Assembly (NCBI GenBank): GCA_035935655.1
Contig: DASYWW010000060.1
Coordinates: forward strand, 1 to 64,000
DNA length: 64,000 nt
Source: Candidatus Bathyarchaeia archaeon
GTDB taxonomy: Archaea; Thermoproteota; Bathyarchaeia; 40CM-2-53-6
Reading direction: 5' to 3'
Shown here: piece after piece, positions 33,205-42,120 of the stretch
Layout: the number at the start of each line of letters is the position of its first letter
Position numbering within the stretch: the first letter of the stretch is position 1
Made by a program: the position numbers and the translations under genes
Notes under the pieces: generated by a model
Database searches by the model: none
The model's input: the letters and a program-made list of their open reading frames with translations, nothing else
What the model was told of the DNA's origin: nothing

Positions 33205-35448
33205 CTATGCGAGATCATATGTCACGATTCTGTCCAAATCTTTCCTCCTCGACTCGGTCCAGAGGTCGAGAGGAATCAGTCTACCAGCCGACTTTGCAAC
33301 GATTGTCAGCTTGTCTGAATTGCACTTGGAGCATTTTGCACGGACGCCCGTATCGACGTGATAGCAAGATTGGCACCGGTCCAATATTTCGGAAAACGTG
33401 AAATGTTTTACGCCTGATTGTGCAAGTAGTTGGGACGCTTTTGTCAAGCCTACCGTATCGCTTTTGTCTCCTAAGAGGAGCGGCAGGATCGATCCTCCGT
33501 CGAGGTATCTCTGAACCTCCCCCTCCAAAGAGGCGCGTGACGAGAATGGAATCCTCTGTGTAAGCGGGATTACCGGCACGTCACTGTAGTACGGATACCG
33601 CTTGGACCCTTGATACACAATGGTTGAGAAACCGTATTTCTCAGAGTCGATACCCGCAAGCCTCGAGGATGCTTCGGGGGATGGATGAAGCCCTACTCGA
33701 ATTCTAAGCTTGCGAGAGTCGCTTTCCGATATCGCGCGTCGCGCCGCCTCGATGATCTTTTTGACGAAGACAAGAGAATCCTTGTTGTCCACGTCTTTCT
33801 TCATGTGATACTTTACCGACTCGTTAAGTCCGAGAAGGCTAATCTCCGCCATCGGTTGAGACCCATAATACGCGCTCCCATCTGTTTGCCAAGAAAGCAA
33901 CGGCAGCAGTCCCTCCCTCAGCCGTTCCTGAATAGCTTGTCCGCGAATCTCCAGAGCCCCAACCGACTCGTCAACGGCGTTGGTAACTCCCTGGAGAAAC
34001 CGTTCGTCTTTCCCTGCTGACTCGTATGCGATTCTTGGCAGGTTGACTTGGACCGTTCCGACTAGCGCTCCCCTAGCCACATCGCCCATGCTTTCGGTAA
34101 CGAACATGGATCCGTCCGAAGATACAGTGTAAGTTTCTCCCGGATTCTGGATGAGATAATTCATGACGGAGTATCTTAGAGAAGTCTCGTGGCTCATTGC
34201 GAGAAGCCCATCGGGCTCGGAGAGCTTGTCGCGATTCAGTCTAAGAGTGATCGATGGATTGATAAGTGGATTGTCTTTGGCAATTTCTTGGACTGCGTCG
34301 ATCAGCGTGCGGAGTAACTCCTCCGCTTCACGCGCGTAGTCTGCATACTTGCCCTCTTTCTTTCCGTTGGGACCAATAGCATCGGACTGTTCTAGGATGT
34401 TGGGGGCGGCACGATCGAGCCCTATGGTCGAAGGGGAAGGAAGGGTGTTTGAGAAACCATTCCAGTTTAGCTGGAGGAGAAAAAGTCGGACAGATTCTTG
34501 GACCCTTTGACTTGGGACACCTTTGATGAATGGTGCTAGGAGGACGTTGAAGTGATCGAATATTTGCTCTCCGGATACCTGCCCTTCTGTCACTCTGGCT
34601 AGTCGTAGCAGATTTCCTAAGGTGCTCTCGATAGAGGTAGGGGGTTGCGATCCAGGTAATCCTTTTCGGAAGAACGGACGAGGATCATGCGAGAAGACGC
34701 TGGGGTTGAGGATCCAGGACTCGGCGTCTTCTAGATGGACTTGTCCCGAGAAATGCGCATCGACCAGGGGTCGTGGAAGGCTGTTGAGGAGGACGTACTC
34801 TTCGGTGACGGCTGCGCCTGCGGACGATTGAACCCATGATGAGTCAAGATGCTTCTGTCCTGCCTCCTTCAAGAGAACCGTCACGTCATTGACGGGAAGT
34901 CCAAGTCGGGTAAGCTTGTGGCGATACTCCTCGAGCTTTCTCTCGACGAGGATAGTATTGACAAGCTCGCGTACAAGGGGTGCAGTGAGGTAGGTTGTCC
35001 CGAACCGCAGGAGCCTCTCCTCCGCCTCAGACGCAATCTCATCGGCGAGGCTCTGAGGCATACCTGCTTCAGTGACAAGTGATGAAGCGATTCTGGTCCG
35101 GTCAAATTCCTCTATTGTCATTTTGGAGGTTCGGACGAAGAGGCGGCCGCGTTTGACAGCGATCCACTCTTCAAGATCGCGTGAGAACTCGACTAGAATC
35201 TTGCCGAGGTCTGTTATGCTGTACTTTTTCGTGCCTTTTTCGATCGTCACTAAGCTGGCTTTACGAAGGGTTTTGAGGTGATAGACGAACTTTCCAGCGT
35301 CCCGCACAGGGTCCAGCTTAGCCTCGTACATGATCTCGGTATACGGGAGGGGGCCCTTGGAAACCAAGAGCTTGAGAATGTGAAGCCTAACAGGTGCAGA
35401 CGCAGCGTCTAAGACGTCCGAACTGAAACGTTCGTAAGCTCGCTGCAA
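33205..35448 (-). CDS. Winged-helix/ATP-cone/NrdD-like fusion protein
   Basis: 747 residues. Residues 1-95 are an ArsR-like winged helix (LHILKLLVSKGPLPYTEIMY; HLKTLRKASLVTIEKGTK). Residues ~100-195 are an ATP-cone (KMTIEEFDRTRIASSLVTEA). Residues ~200-690 follow the class III ribonucleotide reductase fold: NPSVFSHDPRPFFRKGLP, LLAPFIKGV, VNLPRIAYESAG and LLGLNESVKYH. A zinc ribbon with Cys692, 695, 706 and 709 ends the chain. These four are the only Cys residues, so the thiyl-radical Cys is absent, and no RVxGYL glycyl-radical loop is seen. It is therefore probably not a reductase but a nucleotide-sensing DNA-binding regulator. No nrdG activase is adjacent. Confidence 0.8.
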   Translation of the reverse strand: MQRAYERFSSDVLDAASAPVRLHILKLLVSKGPLPYTEIMYEAKLDPVRDAGKFVYHLKTLRKASLVTIEKGTKKYSITDLGKILVEFSRDLEEWIAVKRGRLFVRTSKMTIEEFDRTRIASSLVTEAGMPQSLADEIASEAEERLLRFGTTYLTAPLVRELVNTILVERKLEEYRHKLTRLGLPVNDVTVLLKEAGQKHLDSSWVQSSAGAAVTEEYVLLNSLPRPLVDAHFSGQVHLEDAESWILNPSVFSHDPRPFFRKGLPGSQPPTSIESTLGNLLRLARVTEGQVSGEQIFDHFNVLLAPFIKGVPSQRVQESVRLFLLQLNWNGFSNTLPSPSTIGLDRAAPNILEQSDAIGPNGKKEGKYADYAREAEELLRTLIDAVQEIAKDNPLINPSITLRLNRDKLSEPDGLLAMSHETSLRYSVMNYLIQNPGETYTVSSDGSMFVTESMGDVARGALVGTVQVNLPRIAYESAGKDERFLQGVTNAVDESVGALEIRGQAIQERLREGLLPLLSWQTDGSAYYGSQPMAEISLLGLNESVKYHMKKDVDNKDSLVFVKKIIEAARRAISESDSRKLRIRVGLHPSPEASSRLAGIDSEKYGFSTIVYQGSKRYPYYSDVPVIPLTQRIPFSSRASLEGEVQRYLDGGSILPLLLGDKSDTVGLTKASQLLAQSGVKHFTFSEILDRCQSCYHVDTGVRAKCSKCNSDKLTIVAKSAGRLIPLDLWTESRRKDLDRIVTYDLA

Positions 35449-35611
35449 GAAGAATCCAGGTCCTCCGGGCTTACCTTGTTTAAAAAATTGTACTTGAACT
35501 ACGCTTGCACCCTATGACGATCCAGTTCGCTGTAGGGTCCTTGGGAGAGGGCCTACAACCAAAACTTGCTGAGTTTGACTAAACCGCTGATGTAGCCGTG
35601 AACGACTCTGC

Positions 35612-35857
35612 TTAAATTGGGCTCTGGCTTCTATCGGGCGCGGTAACGCGGCAGACGGTGCAGGTCTTCCAGCCCAAGGTGTCTACACTGAAAAGCTGTT
35701 CTCTTCCGCAGTTCGTGCAGTACTGATGGAATCCCCTGGGATGTCGCGGCTCTGACAGAGTCTCGGTGGATGCTGCCGCCCGCATGTTCGGATCTTTCTT
35801 AGGAATAGGCTTCGTCAAACGCTGAAGGTAGTCCTTGCTGAACTTAAGTTTCGGCAC
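35612..35857 (-). CDS. Small zinc-ribbon protein
   Basis: 81 residues. It has a basic N-terminus (MPKLKFSKDYLQRLTKPIPK), a disordered middle, and a C-terminal ribbon with CTNCG and CTVC about 20 residues apart. No other motif is seen. It may be a nucleic-acid-binding or transcription-related protein. It lies upstream of the wHTH–ATP-cone gene on the same strand, with a 163-base gap. Confidence 0.55.
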   Translation of the reverse strand: MPKLKFSKDYLQRLTKPIPKKDPNMRAAASTETLSEPRHPRGFHQYCTNCGREQLFSVDTLGWKTCTVCRVTAPDRSQSPI

Positions 35858-35905
35858 ACTTACCCAGCCAATACAGCGTAACCTCTAGGCTTTGAAGACT
35901 AGGTT

Positions 35906-36073
35906 CTAGCCGATCTGGATTACGCGGTCTAGATGTTCGCCTAGAAGGTTACCATTCTGTTTTGACTCAATTGTAGAGGTGTGGATAGTCAACGTGACAT
36001 TCCAATCAAATCGATTTCCCGTCTGAACTTGCAACGGATACAAATTCTTGAAATCTTTCACATATGCTTTCAC
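35906..36073 (-). CDS. Possible short hypothetical protein
   Basis: 55 residues from a GTG at 36073; the frame stays open upstream but then overlaps the divergent ATPase. The sequence is beta-rich, with NRFDWNVTLTIHTSTIESK, and looks protein-like, but there is no motif and the start is shared with the divergent gene's start region. Weak call. Confidence 0.3.
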   Translation of the reverse strand: MKAYVKDFKNLYPLQVQTGNRFDWNVTLTIHTSTIESKQNGNLLGEHLDRVIQIG

Positions 36074-37524
36074 TCTGTGGAAGCAATAATTTGATAGCCT
36101 CGGCGCCGAAATCAGATCCTCAAGCGCTCGAATCTTCCGTAGTCCGCGCGACATCGTCCCCCATGATGAATATGTTTTTGGAGTTTCTCGAAGTCCCAGG
36201 AAATGTATTGCTTATCCAAGGTGCCCCTGGCACGGGAAAGACAACTCTCGCGTTTGAAATACTGAATGCGATTGGGGACTCGCGTAGGGTCTACGCGTCC
36301 AGCAGGGTCTCACCAGTCAAACTACGCATACAGTTTCCATGGATTGATGAAGTCATCGATTCAATGTCTGGAAGATCCTCGAAAGCTAGCTGGAACGACG
36401 AGTTCCACGACCTCCGAGGCTCCGACACTGACAGTGTCTTCTCGAAGATAGTTCGACTGAAACAGGCTAAACAGAAGTCAGTGTTGGTCGTAGACAGTTG
36501 GGAGGGCGCGCTGAGAAACGCAACAACTGAAGGACGAAAGATGCTGGAGTCAGCAGTCATGTCCGAACTTGATCAGACAAAGGTAAGCGTGATTCTAGTC
36601 AGTGAGGCCGAAAGAGCCGACAACCTCGGCTACCTGGTAGACGGAGTTGTAACATTGAAACAAAGTGAGCTAGATGGGAGACGAGTAAGATCTCTCGGAA
36701 TAGACAAGCTAAGAGGATTCAAGGTCGAGAGCCAGTACTCCCCATTCTCCTTAGAAAGGGGACGGTTCACCTTCCTGGACGAAGAATACGAAAACGGCCC
36801 ACCGACCATTGTGAGAAGCCCAGAGAAAATCCCACACACAGCAACCCACTACTCCACAGGGAGCAGGGAACTCGACCAAGTACTGGGAGGAGGAATCCGA
36901 AAAGGCTCATTCTTCCTGATAGACTCCGAGAGCAGTGTCGCCCCTCAATCGCTGAGGCTATTGATCAACATGATCAGGTCAAATTTCGTAAACCAAGGCG
37001 GCGCCTGCTTCAGCGTTTCTACCGGGACCTTTAGCTCCGAATCCGCGGCGGAGGCTTTGAGACCCTACATAGGTGACAAGCCTCTCGCAGAGAGAGTTAG
37101 GATTGTCGAGTTTAATCCGCAGCTGCCTTCGAAGCCATGGAGGCTAAAGGTGCGTGGTCAACTGATGAGTGACGTCGCCGAGTTTTACAAGGCATGGAAT
37201 GTGTTGAAAGAAACCTCGACTGGCATGATGCTGACTATGAACTTCGACAAGCTCGTGCAGGTCTATGGGGAAGACCTTACGCTTCCGGGGTTCACCGAGA
37301 TGGGTGAAGGCCTGCGGGATGAAGGTGCCTTCAGCATCGGAATATCGTCACGTCCCACTAAGGTGCGTGATGAGTTTCTCAGACAAGCCGACTATCACAT
37401 AAAGGTCCAAAGCTGGAACGGGCATCTTCTTATCTACGGCGTAAAACCGTTCACACATATTCACGGGGCCACTTTCAATTTCGACAAAGGATATCCGTCC
37501 CTCGACCTGATAGAGATTGTGTAA
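36064..37524 (+). CDS. KaiC/GvpD-like double P-loop ATPase
   Basis: 486 residues; ATG at 36163 (MMNMFLEF) is an alternative start. The first half is a RecA/KaiC-type ATPase with Walker A GAPGTGKTT and Walker B SVLVVDSWEG. The second half is a related domain (STGSRELDQVLGGGIRKGSF) in which the P-loop is replaced by DSESSVAPQS, so it cannot bind nucleotide in the usual way. This active/inactive pairing resembles archaeal GvpD and KaiC-domain regulators that work by protein contact. No gas-vesicle genes are nearby. Its role is probably regulatory or sensory. Confidence 0.7.
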   Translation: MLSLCGSNNLIASAPKSDPQALESSVVRATSSPMMNMFLEFLEVPGNVLLIQGAPGTGKTTLAFEILNAIGDSRRVYASSRVSPVKLRIQFPWIDEVIDSMSGRSSKASWNDEFHDLRGSDTDSVFSKIVRLKQAKQKSVLVVDSWEGALRNATTEGRKMLESAVMSELDQTKVSVILVSEAERADNLGYLVDGVVTLKQSELDGRRVRSLGIDKLRGFKVESQYSPFSLERGRFTFLDEEYENGPPTIVRSPEKIPHTATHYSTGSRELDQVLGGGIRKGSFFLIDSESSVAPQSLRLLINMIRSNFVNQGGACFSVSTGTFSSESAAEALRPYIGDKPLAERVRIVEFNPQLPSKPWRLKVRGQLMSDVAEFYKAWNVLKETSTGMMLTMNFDKLVQVYGEDLTLPGFTEMGEGLRDEGAFSIGISSRPTKVRDEFLRQADYHIKVQSWNGHLLIYGVKPFTHIHGATFNFDKGYPSLDLIEIV

Positions 37525-37554
37525 GGCCGTCTCGAAGGTCTCAGGGCGAACGAA

Positions 37555-38031
37555 CTAGAATTTCGACTTGGAATAGTCCCAAGTTGAGAAATAGTGTGGA
37601 GTAATCTCGACCAGCGCTTCCGAGCCTTTCTTTACCTCATCCATCATGCTCTGCGCCATCTTGCTTCTGATGTCGCCCAGATATTTTGCTATGATCTTCT
37701 CCGATACGGACAAAATTTTCCCGGTATCTTTGACTATAGTGGCTGTCCCCTTTCCTTTCACTCCCGTGTTGGGCATCGCATCGGTATCAACGGAGAAGTA
37801 GACCGTCTTGTTCTCTTTCACGTTCCGGACTTTCAACGCGTCTTTCCAGCTCATGAAATAGATCTTGTTGTTCACGTACTCGTACCATACAGGGTGTATG
37901 TTGGGTTCGCCCTTCGCGTTAGTTGTTCCAAGCCGGAGAGGGGTCTTGCTGCGGGCTAGAAATGCGTCAACCTCGGACCGGCTCATTCCTGGAGCGTTCT
38001 TCATCGCCTTGTAGATTTTGAGAGTTGTCAA
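37555..38031 (-). CDS. Pyridoxamine 5'-phosphate oxidase-family protein
   Basis: 158 residues. A split-barrel flavin-binding fold is visible: LRLGTTNAKGEPNIHPVWYE, YFMSWKDALKVRNVKENK and VYFSVDTDAMPNTGVKGKG. This is the general PNPOx-like layout of F420- or FMN-dependent reductases (FDOR). The archaeal context and the LLM oxidoreductase elsewhere in the window make F420 plausible. The substrate is unknown. It converges with the ATPase gene and is divergent from the nitroreductase. Confidence 0.8.
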   Translation of the reverse strand: MTTLKIYKAMKNAPGMSRSEVDAFLARSKTPLRLGTTNAKGEPNIHPVWYEYVNNKIYFMSWKDALKVRNVKENKTVYFSVDTDAMPNTGVKGKGTATIVKDTGKILSVSEKIIAKYLGDIRSKMAQSMMDEVKKGSEALVEITPHYFSTWDYSKSKF

Positions 38032-38133
38032 GATGCTGGAGAAATGGGTCGCGGTCGGTACTTGGCTCTTTGCGTATTATCTTGGAACAGTCATAAAAGC
38101 GGAGCAGTTCTAGAATTCTTGGCTGTAGACCCG

Positions 38134-38659
38134 ATGGAAACTTACGAGACGATTCTGTCTAAGCTCGATATTCGAAAGTTCAGCTCCAAGAAAATACCGC
38201 GGGAAATAGTCTTGAAAATTCTCGAAGCTGCGAGATCTACGGGAACAGTGTTCAATTCTCAAAACTGGAAGTTCATACTCGTCCAGGATGCCAGTCGACT
38301 AATGCGGCTAGCAAAGGATAGCGCTCGAGGCCAATGGGGTGGAAGACGCTCCCCTGGCAATCATCGTGCTCATAGATCCCAGTCAACCAGACAACTATCT
38401 GGATGCGGGAAGAGTAGCGCAAAACATGCAGCTCGCCGCTTGGAGTCATGGCATAGGCTCGGGCTTGTTCACAATAATGAAAGAGGACGCCGTGAGGAAG
38501 GACTTCAAGATCTCTAAGAAAATGGATGTCGCTACAGTCGTTGTGTTTGGCTTCCCTGAACGAAAAATCTCAGGCAAGAGAAAGAACCGAAAGCCCCTGT
38601 CGGAGATAATCTATCTCGATGAATATGGGCGCGGTTTTGATTCCAAGAGTCTAGGCTAA
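38134..38659 (+). pseudogene. Nitroreductase-family protein split by a frameshift
   Basis: ATG at 38134 starts METYETILSKLDIRKF, then PREIVLKILEAARSTGTVFN and NSQNWKFILVQD, the FMN-binding start of nitroreductases. The frame changes near 38336, after GQW, at a GGGG run. One extra G there explains the change: with three G's the text reads QWVEDAPLAIIVLIDP and continues NYLDAGRVAQNMQLAAWSHG and GSGLFTIMKED to the end. The rebuilt protein is about 174 residues, normal for the family. It reduces flavin-linked substrates with NAD(P)H, if functional. Confidence 0.75.
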
Positions 38660-38780
38660 CTGCTTGCCCTCCAAGGACCGCGTTCCAGAATTACGGAAGA
38701 TTGACATTTTCTTTGTTCGACTGGTACGCAGTAGAAAAAGTCGGGTCGCCTTTTCTATCCTCCTATAGCAGCTATACTAC

Positions 38781-39095
38781 ATGAGCGATCTGTCGTACAA
38801 GCTGGCGGAGCTACGACCAGTTCTGCGCCCGGTGGCCGAGTCCGCGGCATGGGTAGCCAGCTTTGTCATTGCCAACGCCATAAGCCAAGAGCCCGTTTAC
38901 TTCCTGATACTCCTGCTCGTGTTGGGTTCCGATGTTCTCGATACCTCAGACAAGAGCAAAGGGCTCTTCCGAGACTTCGTGGCCGGAGGCATCACAGCAA
39001 TCCTGGCTTTGGCTCTTAACGATCAGTTAGGCCTAGCAGTCGGAGCTGTAGTCGCGATCACATCCGTCGCCAGACTATTGCAGAAGTTCAGGTAG
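38781..39095 (+). CDS. Small membrane protein
   Basis: 104 residues with three hydrophobic stretches (AAWVASFVIANAI; VYFLILLLVLGSDVL; FVAGGITAILALAL). The ATG follows an A/T-rich promoter-like stretch with TATA-like elements. No family is recognised. It is followed by the RHH-like gene and the tRNA. Confidence 0.6.
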   Translation: MSDLSYKLAELRPVLRPVAESAAWVASFVIANAISQEPVYFLILLLVLGSDVLDTSDKSKGLFRDFVAGGITAILALALNDQLGLAVGAVVAITSVARLLQKFR

Positions 39096-39217
39096 AACGC
39101 AACTAGTCGGGGGCTCTGAATTCCCAATCTCATGTTCTTATTCTTTGCCGATGGGATGCCGGTGCAGGGGATAAGCATAAAACGGCCCAGAGCTATCCAC
39201 AGTAGTCTAGAGATACC

Positions 39218-39391
39218 ATGGGCAAAGTAATGATCTCTCTATCGTCGGAAGCAGAACAGCTGGTAAGGCGAGAAGTTGACAAGGTATACTACGGAAGGAC
39301 CGGGGGATTCAGCATCTTCTTCGAACATCTAGTCAGGACATACTTCAACGGACACAAGAAAGCCCCATCGGATCACAAGCAAGCGAAATAA
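39218..39391 (+). CDS. Ribbon-helix-helix-like small DNA-binding protein
   Basis: 57 residues. An N-terminal strand (KVMISLSSEAEQLVRREVDK) is followed by a helix and a second helix (FSIFFEHLVRTYFNGH), the layout of MetJ/Arc-type proteins, which bind DNA as dimers through the strand. The basic tail HKKAPSDHKQAK fits DNA contact. It is preceded by a TTCTTAT/TATA-like stretch and ends about 180 bases before the tRNA. Confidence 0.5.
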   Translation: MGKVMISLSSEAEQLVRREVDKVYYGRTGGFSIFFEHLVRTYFNGHKKAPSDHKQAK

Positions 39392-39571
39392 CAAGATCTC
39401 TGCCAAGAAAAATCATCGAGTCAAGTACGGCCAGTTACTCTAACAGAATATAGTTCAGTTCAACGTATTCAGATCGGTTCGCAGAGCCAGGAATCTGGCA
39501 GGGACCAACCTGCCTACTCCGATGGCCATCGAACCAAAGCATTTTGAATCATTGAATTCAGGCACGCGGCA

Positions 39572-39699
39572 GGGGCGGTGGTCCAGACCACCCGCATGTG
39601 GGGACAGCTTGGTCTAAGAGAGCTGGTAGGGAACTACCAGTTCGGGCAAATACTGGTCTCGGGCACCAGTGATCGTGGGTTCAAATCCCACCCGCCCCA
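39572..39699 (+). tRNA. tRNA-Pro (CGG) with non-canonical intron sequence
   Basis: The acceptor stem pairs GGGGCGG (39572-39578) with CCGCCCC (39692-39698), and the discriminator is A. The T-arm is GTGGG-TTCAAAT-CCCAC. An anticodon arm CTGGT-CTCGGGC-ACCAG (39653-39669) has U33 and anticodon CGG, which decodes the proline codon CCG. Between positions 8 and 26 there are 74 bases where about 19 are expected, so about 55 bases must be intron(s) in the D-arm region or before the anticodon stem. Self-pairing segments GGTGGT/ACCACC and CTGGTA/TACCAG lie there. A second CGGG loop, TTCGGGC at 39641, makes exact splice sites uncertain. Confidence 0.8.
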
Positions 39700-39841
39700 C
39701 TAACCCAACCTACCCTACCTTCGAGTCAACATCTCTGACATTCGTGACTCGACCTCTTGAATTTTTCAATTCTATTGTTCTTTAAATCAGGAGTCGGTTG
39801 TCGTATGTGAACTGGTTGGAGTCGCAGCGAGTCGGGGAATA

Positions 39842-40699
39842 GTGCCAGTCTACAGCCTAGTCGGTGGTATTCAGGTTGAATACGGAATTGGAGCCGGCCA
39901 GCCTATTGTCAAGCTCAAGTCGAGCCGGGGAATAGCGCATAGAGCTGTTTACACTGGGACTGGAGTTCTCTTATTCCACTGGGTCCAGGAGGGAAAGACT
40001 CAGGCTTGGAGGTGCGACTCTTCGATGCTGGATTCCCAGATTATTCAGCCTGAGGAAGCAACCGATTCTGACGGAAGCCAGACACTGACTTTCACACTTC
40101 AAGAGTCTATGCCCGCAGCTGGATTATTGCGGCGCCGATGGGAGGGAATGTTCCTCGCTCCAGCGATCCACATCGACGTCCCAATGGGACGCGACATCTG
40201 GGTTTTTCTCATAAGATCGCCATGGTTCCCCTTGAAACCCTCTGTAGGCAGGCCGCTCCTCTCAATCGCCCACGATCAGTCGATCGCTAACGCTTCCATA
40301 AACATCGACCCCACGGGAGGTCTAACAGCTTCGGTCTCGTACACGGGAACATCGTTCAAGAAAGTCTCCTTGGTGATAAGCCGGAGAGTAGGTGAGTTCG
40401 TATCCGAGGAGGTAATAGGAGAAGTCGGTTCTGGCACCGGAAATCTCTCTTGGCGTCCGATAATGCGAAGCTTCGATCTATGCTTTGCAATGTCTAGTTC
40501 GATGTCGATGGGAGAGCTTGCAGGAGTAGCCCGAGGCCTAGGAGCGCAGTTCTCCTCGGGATTCTTTGGACCCGGTTCTATAATCGGAGACTACATCCTA
40601 TGTGACGGTCCAAGAACAGGATATTCACTGTTGTTGAGGGGCGATCTTGGCCTACTTCGCCACGAAGAAGATACGACTCAGGCAAGTCTTGCCTGGTGA
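39842..40699 (+). CDS. Hypothetical protein
   Basis: 285 residues from GTG 39842. The sequence is beta-rich throughout and has repeated Gly/Ser motifs (SVSYTGTSFKKVSLVISRR; GVARGLGAQFSSGFFGPG). There is no signal peptide, membrane helix or metal site. Long open frame and normal codon use support it as a gene. The family is not recognised. Confidence 0.55.
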   Translation: MPVYSLVGGIQVEYGIGAGQPIVKLKSSRGIAHRAVYTGTGVLLFHWVQEGKTQAWRCDSSMLDSQIIQPEEATDSDGSQTLTFTLQESMPAAGLLRRRWEGMFLAPAIHIDVPMGRDIWVFLIRSPWFPLKPSVGRPLLSIAHDQSIANASINIDPTGGLTASVSYTGTSFKKVSLVISRRVGEFVSEEVIGEVGSGTGNLSWRPIMRSFDLCFAMSSSMSMGELAGVARGLGAQFSSGFFGPGSIIGDYILCDGPRTGYSLLLRGDLGLLRHEEDTTQASLAW

Positions 40700-40749
40700 T
40701 GAAGACTCCCACTATGTTGTTATAGAACTGGGGATCAGTCTCTGACAGG

Positions 40750-41093
40750 TTGAGCGGCCAGCAAAATCGATCCGGGGTCATTGTTGCCATCGTTCTCCTC
40801 ATGATATTCCTCTTATTCGGAGGCGTCGCAGCCTTTGCCACTGGACCACCCGGTGTCGCGTTTGGTGGCATTTTCTTCCTATTCTTCATTGTTATCATAT
40901 CATCGTTGTTGCAAGGGCCGCAACGCAATCTGGGCCTGGGGTCCAGCGTCCGTATACTCAACAGATGGCTTTTTCTCCCCCGCCTCCTCCAGACACAATA
41001 CTAGTGAAATGCCAATACTGTGGGATGAGTCAGCCGTTCAGAGAAAAATGCGTTGGCTGCGGGGCGCCTCTTCCGAAACCCAGTCTCTACTAG
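40750..41093 (+). pseudogene. Membrane protein with C-terminal zinc ribbon, frameshifted
   Basis: From TTG 40750 the first frame has two hydrophobic helices (VIVAIVLLMIFLLFGGVAAF; FGGIFFLFFIVIISSLL). Another frame after about 40945 reads PYTQQMAFSPPPPPDTILV then CQYCGMSQPFREKCVGCGAP, a proper zinc ribbon, and stops at 41093. One missing base in the G-rich stretch at 40930-40942 would join them. Membrane helices, Pro-linker and zinc ribbon form a common archaeal design. A real two-gene overlap is less likely because the second part has no good start. Confidence 0.6.
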
Positions 41094-41178
41094 CGGTATC
41101 GCAAGTATAGAGAAGCGGCTAGTAAAACCACTAAATAGACCGTGCCGCGGCGATGCTCGTCACAAGTTGTGATGAGCG

Positions 41179-42120
41179 TTGCCTGAAGATCGTGCCATCG
41201 AGACTCATGATCTCTCGAAGAAGTATGGTGACAGGCTCGCGGTCGACAGGCTGAACCTCACAGTTGCCTCAAAGCAGGTTCACGGTTTTCTCGGCCCGAA
41301 CGGGGCAGGCAAGTCTACCACGATCAAGATGATGGTCGGCCTGCTACGGCCAACTTCAGGCAGTCTCAGCATCCTCGGCCAAGGGGTCAACGGGGACAAC
41401 CCCAAGGTCCGTCGCAGGATCGGCTACATGCCGGAGCTGCCAAGATTTCCAAAGCATCTCTCGGGGGAAGAACTGCTCGACGTTTACGGTCGCATGTATG
41501 GAATGTCGAAGACGGAAAGACGGGCGAGAATTCCAGAGCTCATCAAGATGGTCGGTCTTGAAGGACGAGGAAAGGACCGAATTGGAAAGTACAGCAAGGG
41601 TATGCAGCAACGTATCGGGATCGCTCAGGCTCTAGTCAGCGACCCTGAGCTAGTAATATTGGACGAGCCAAGCATAGGTCTCGACCCCGTCGGGATGGTC
41701 GAGGTTAGAAACATGGTCAAGGACATTGTCAAGTCCGGCACCACGGTCTTCTTCTCGTCACACCTTCTCGCTGAGGTGCAGCAGGTTTGCGATCACGTGA
41801 CAGTTATCCATCTGGGTGTCGTGCGATACACCGGGACCTTAGAAGGCATCTCTAGCAAGGTTCTGGCGAAACGCAGGCTCGTCATCGAGCTTGAGAAACC
41901 AATAGACCCGGTTCTTGCCGCCTTGAAGACGTTGAAGTACGCGACTGTCGAAGCTAACATGAACACCTACACGCTCCACTTGGACACAACTGAGGACGTA
42001 CGGGCGGAAGTCTCGCGCGCCATAACTGGGGCTGGAGGAGTAATTGTTAGGATGCAAGAGGAAGGAGGAGGACTTGAAGACGCCTTCCTCAGTTTGGTTG
42101 GGAAAGAGGGAATGGCCTGA
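41179..42120 (+). CDS. ABC transporter ATP-binding protein
   Basis: 313 residues, TTG start. Walker A is GPNGAGKST, the signature is YSKGMQQR, Walker B is LVILDEPSIGLDP, and the H-loop is FFSSHLL. Residues ~230-310 form a C-terminal domain of the DrrA/NatA kind. The gene overlaps the permease gene by one base (TGATG). It powers the export or membrane action of the ABC-2 permease that follows; the substrate is unknown. Confidence 0.92.
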   Translation: MPEDRAIETHDLSKKYGDRLAVDRLNLTVASKQVHGFLGPNGAGKSTTIKMMVGLLRPTSGSLSILGQGVNGDNPKVRRRIGYMPELPRFPKHLSGEELLDVYGRMYGMSKTERRARIPELIKMVGLEGRGKDRIGKYSKGMQQRIGIAQALVSDPELVILDEPSIGLDPVGMVEVRNMVKDIVKSGTTVFFSSHLLAEVQQVCDHVTVIHLGVVRYTGTLEGISSKVLAKRRLVIELEKPIDPVLAALKTLKYATVEANMNTYTLHLDTTEDVRAEVSRAITGAGGVIVRMQEEGGGLEDAFLSLVGKEGMA

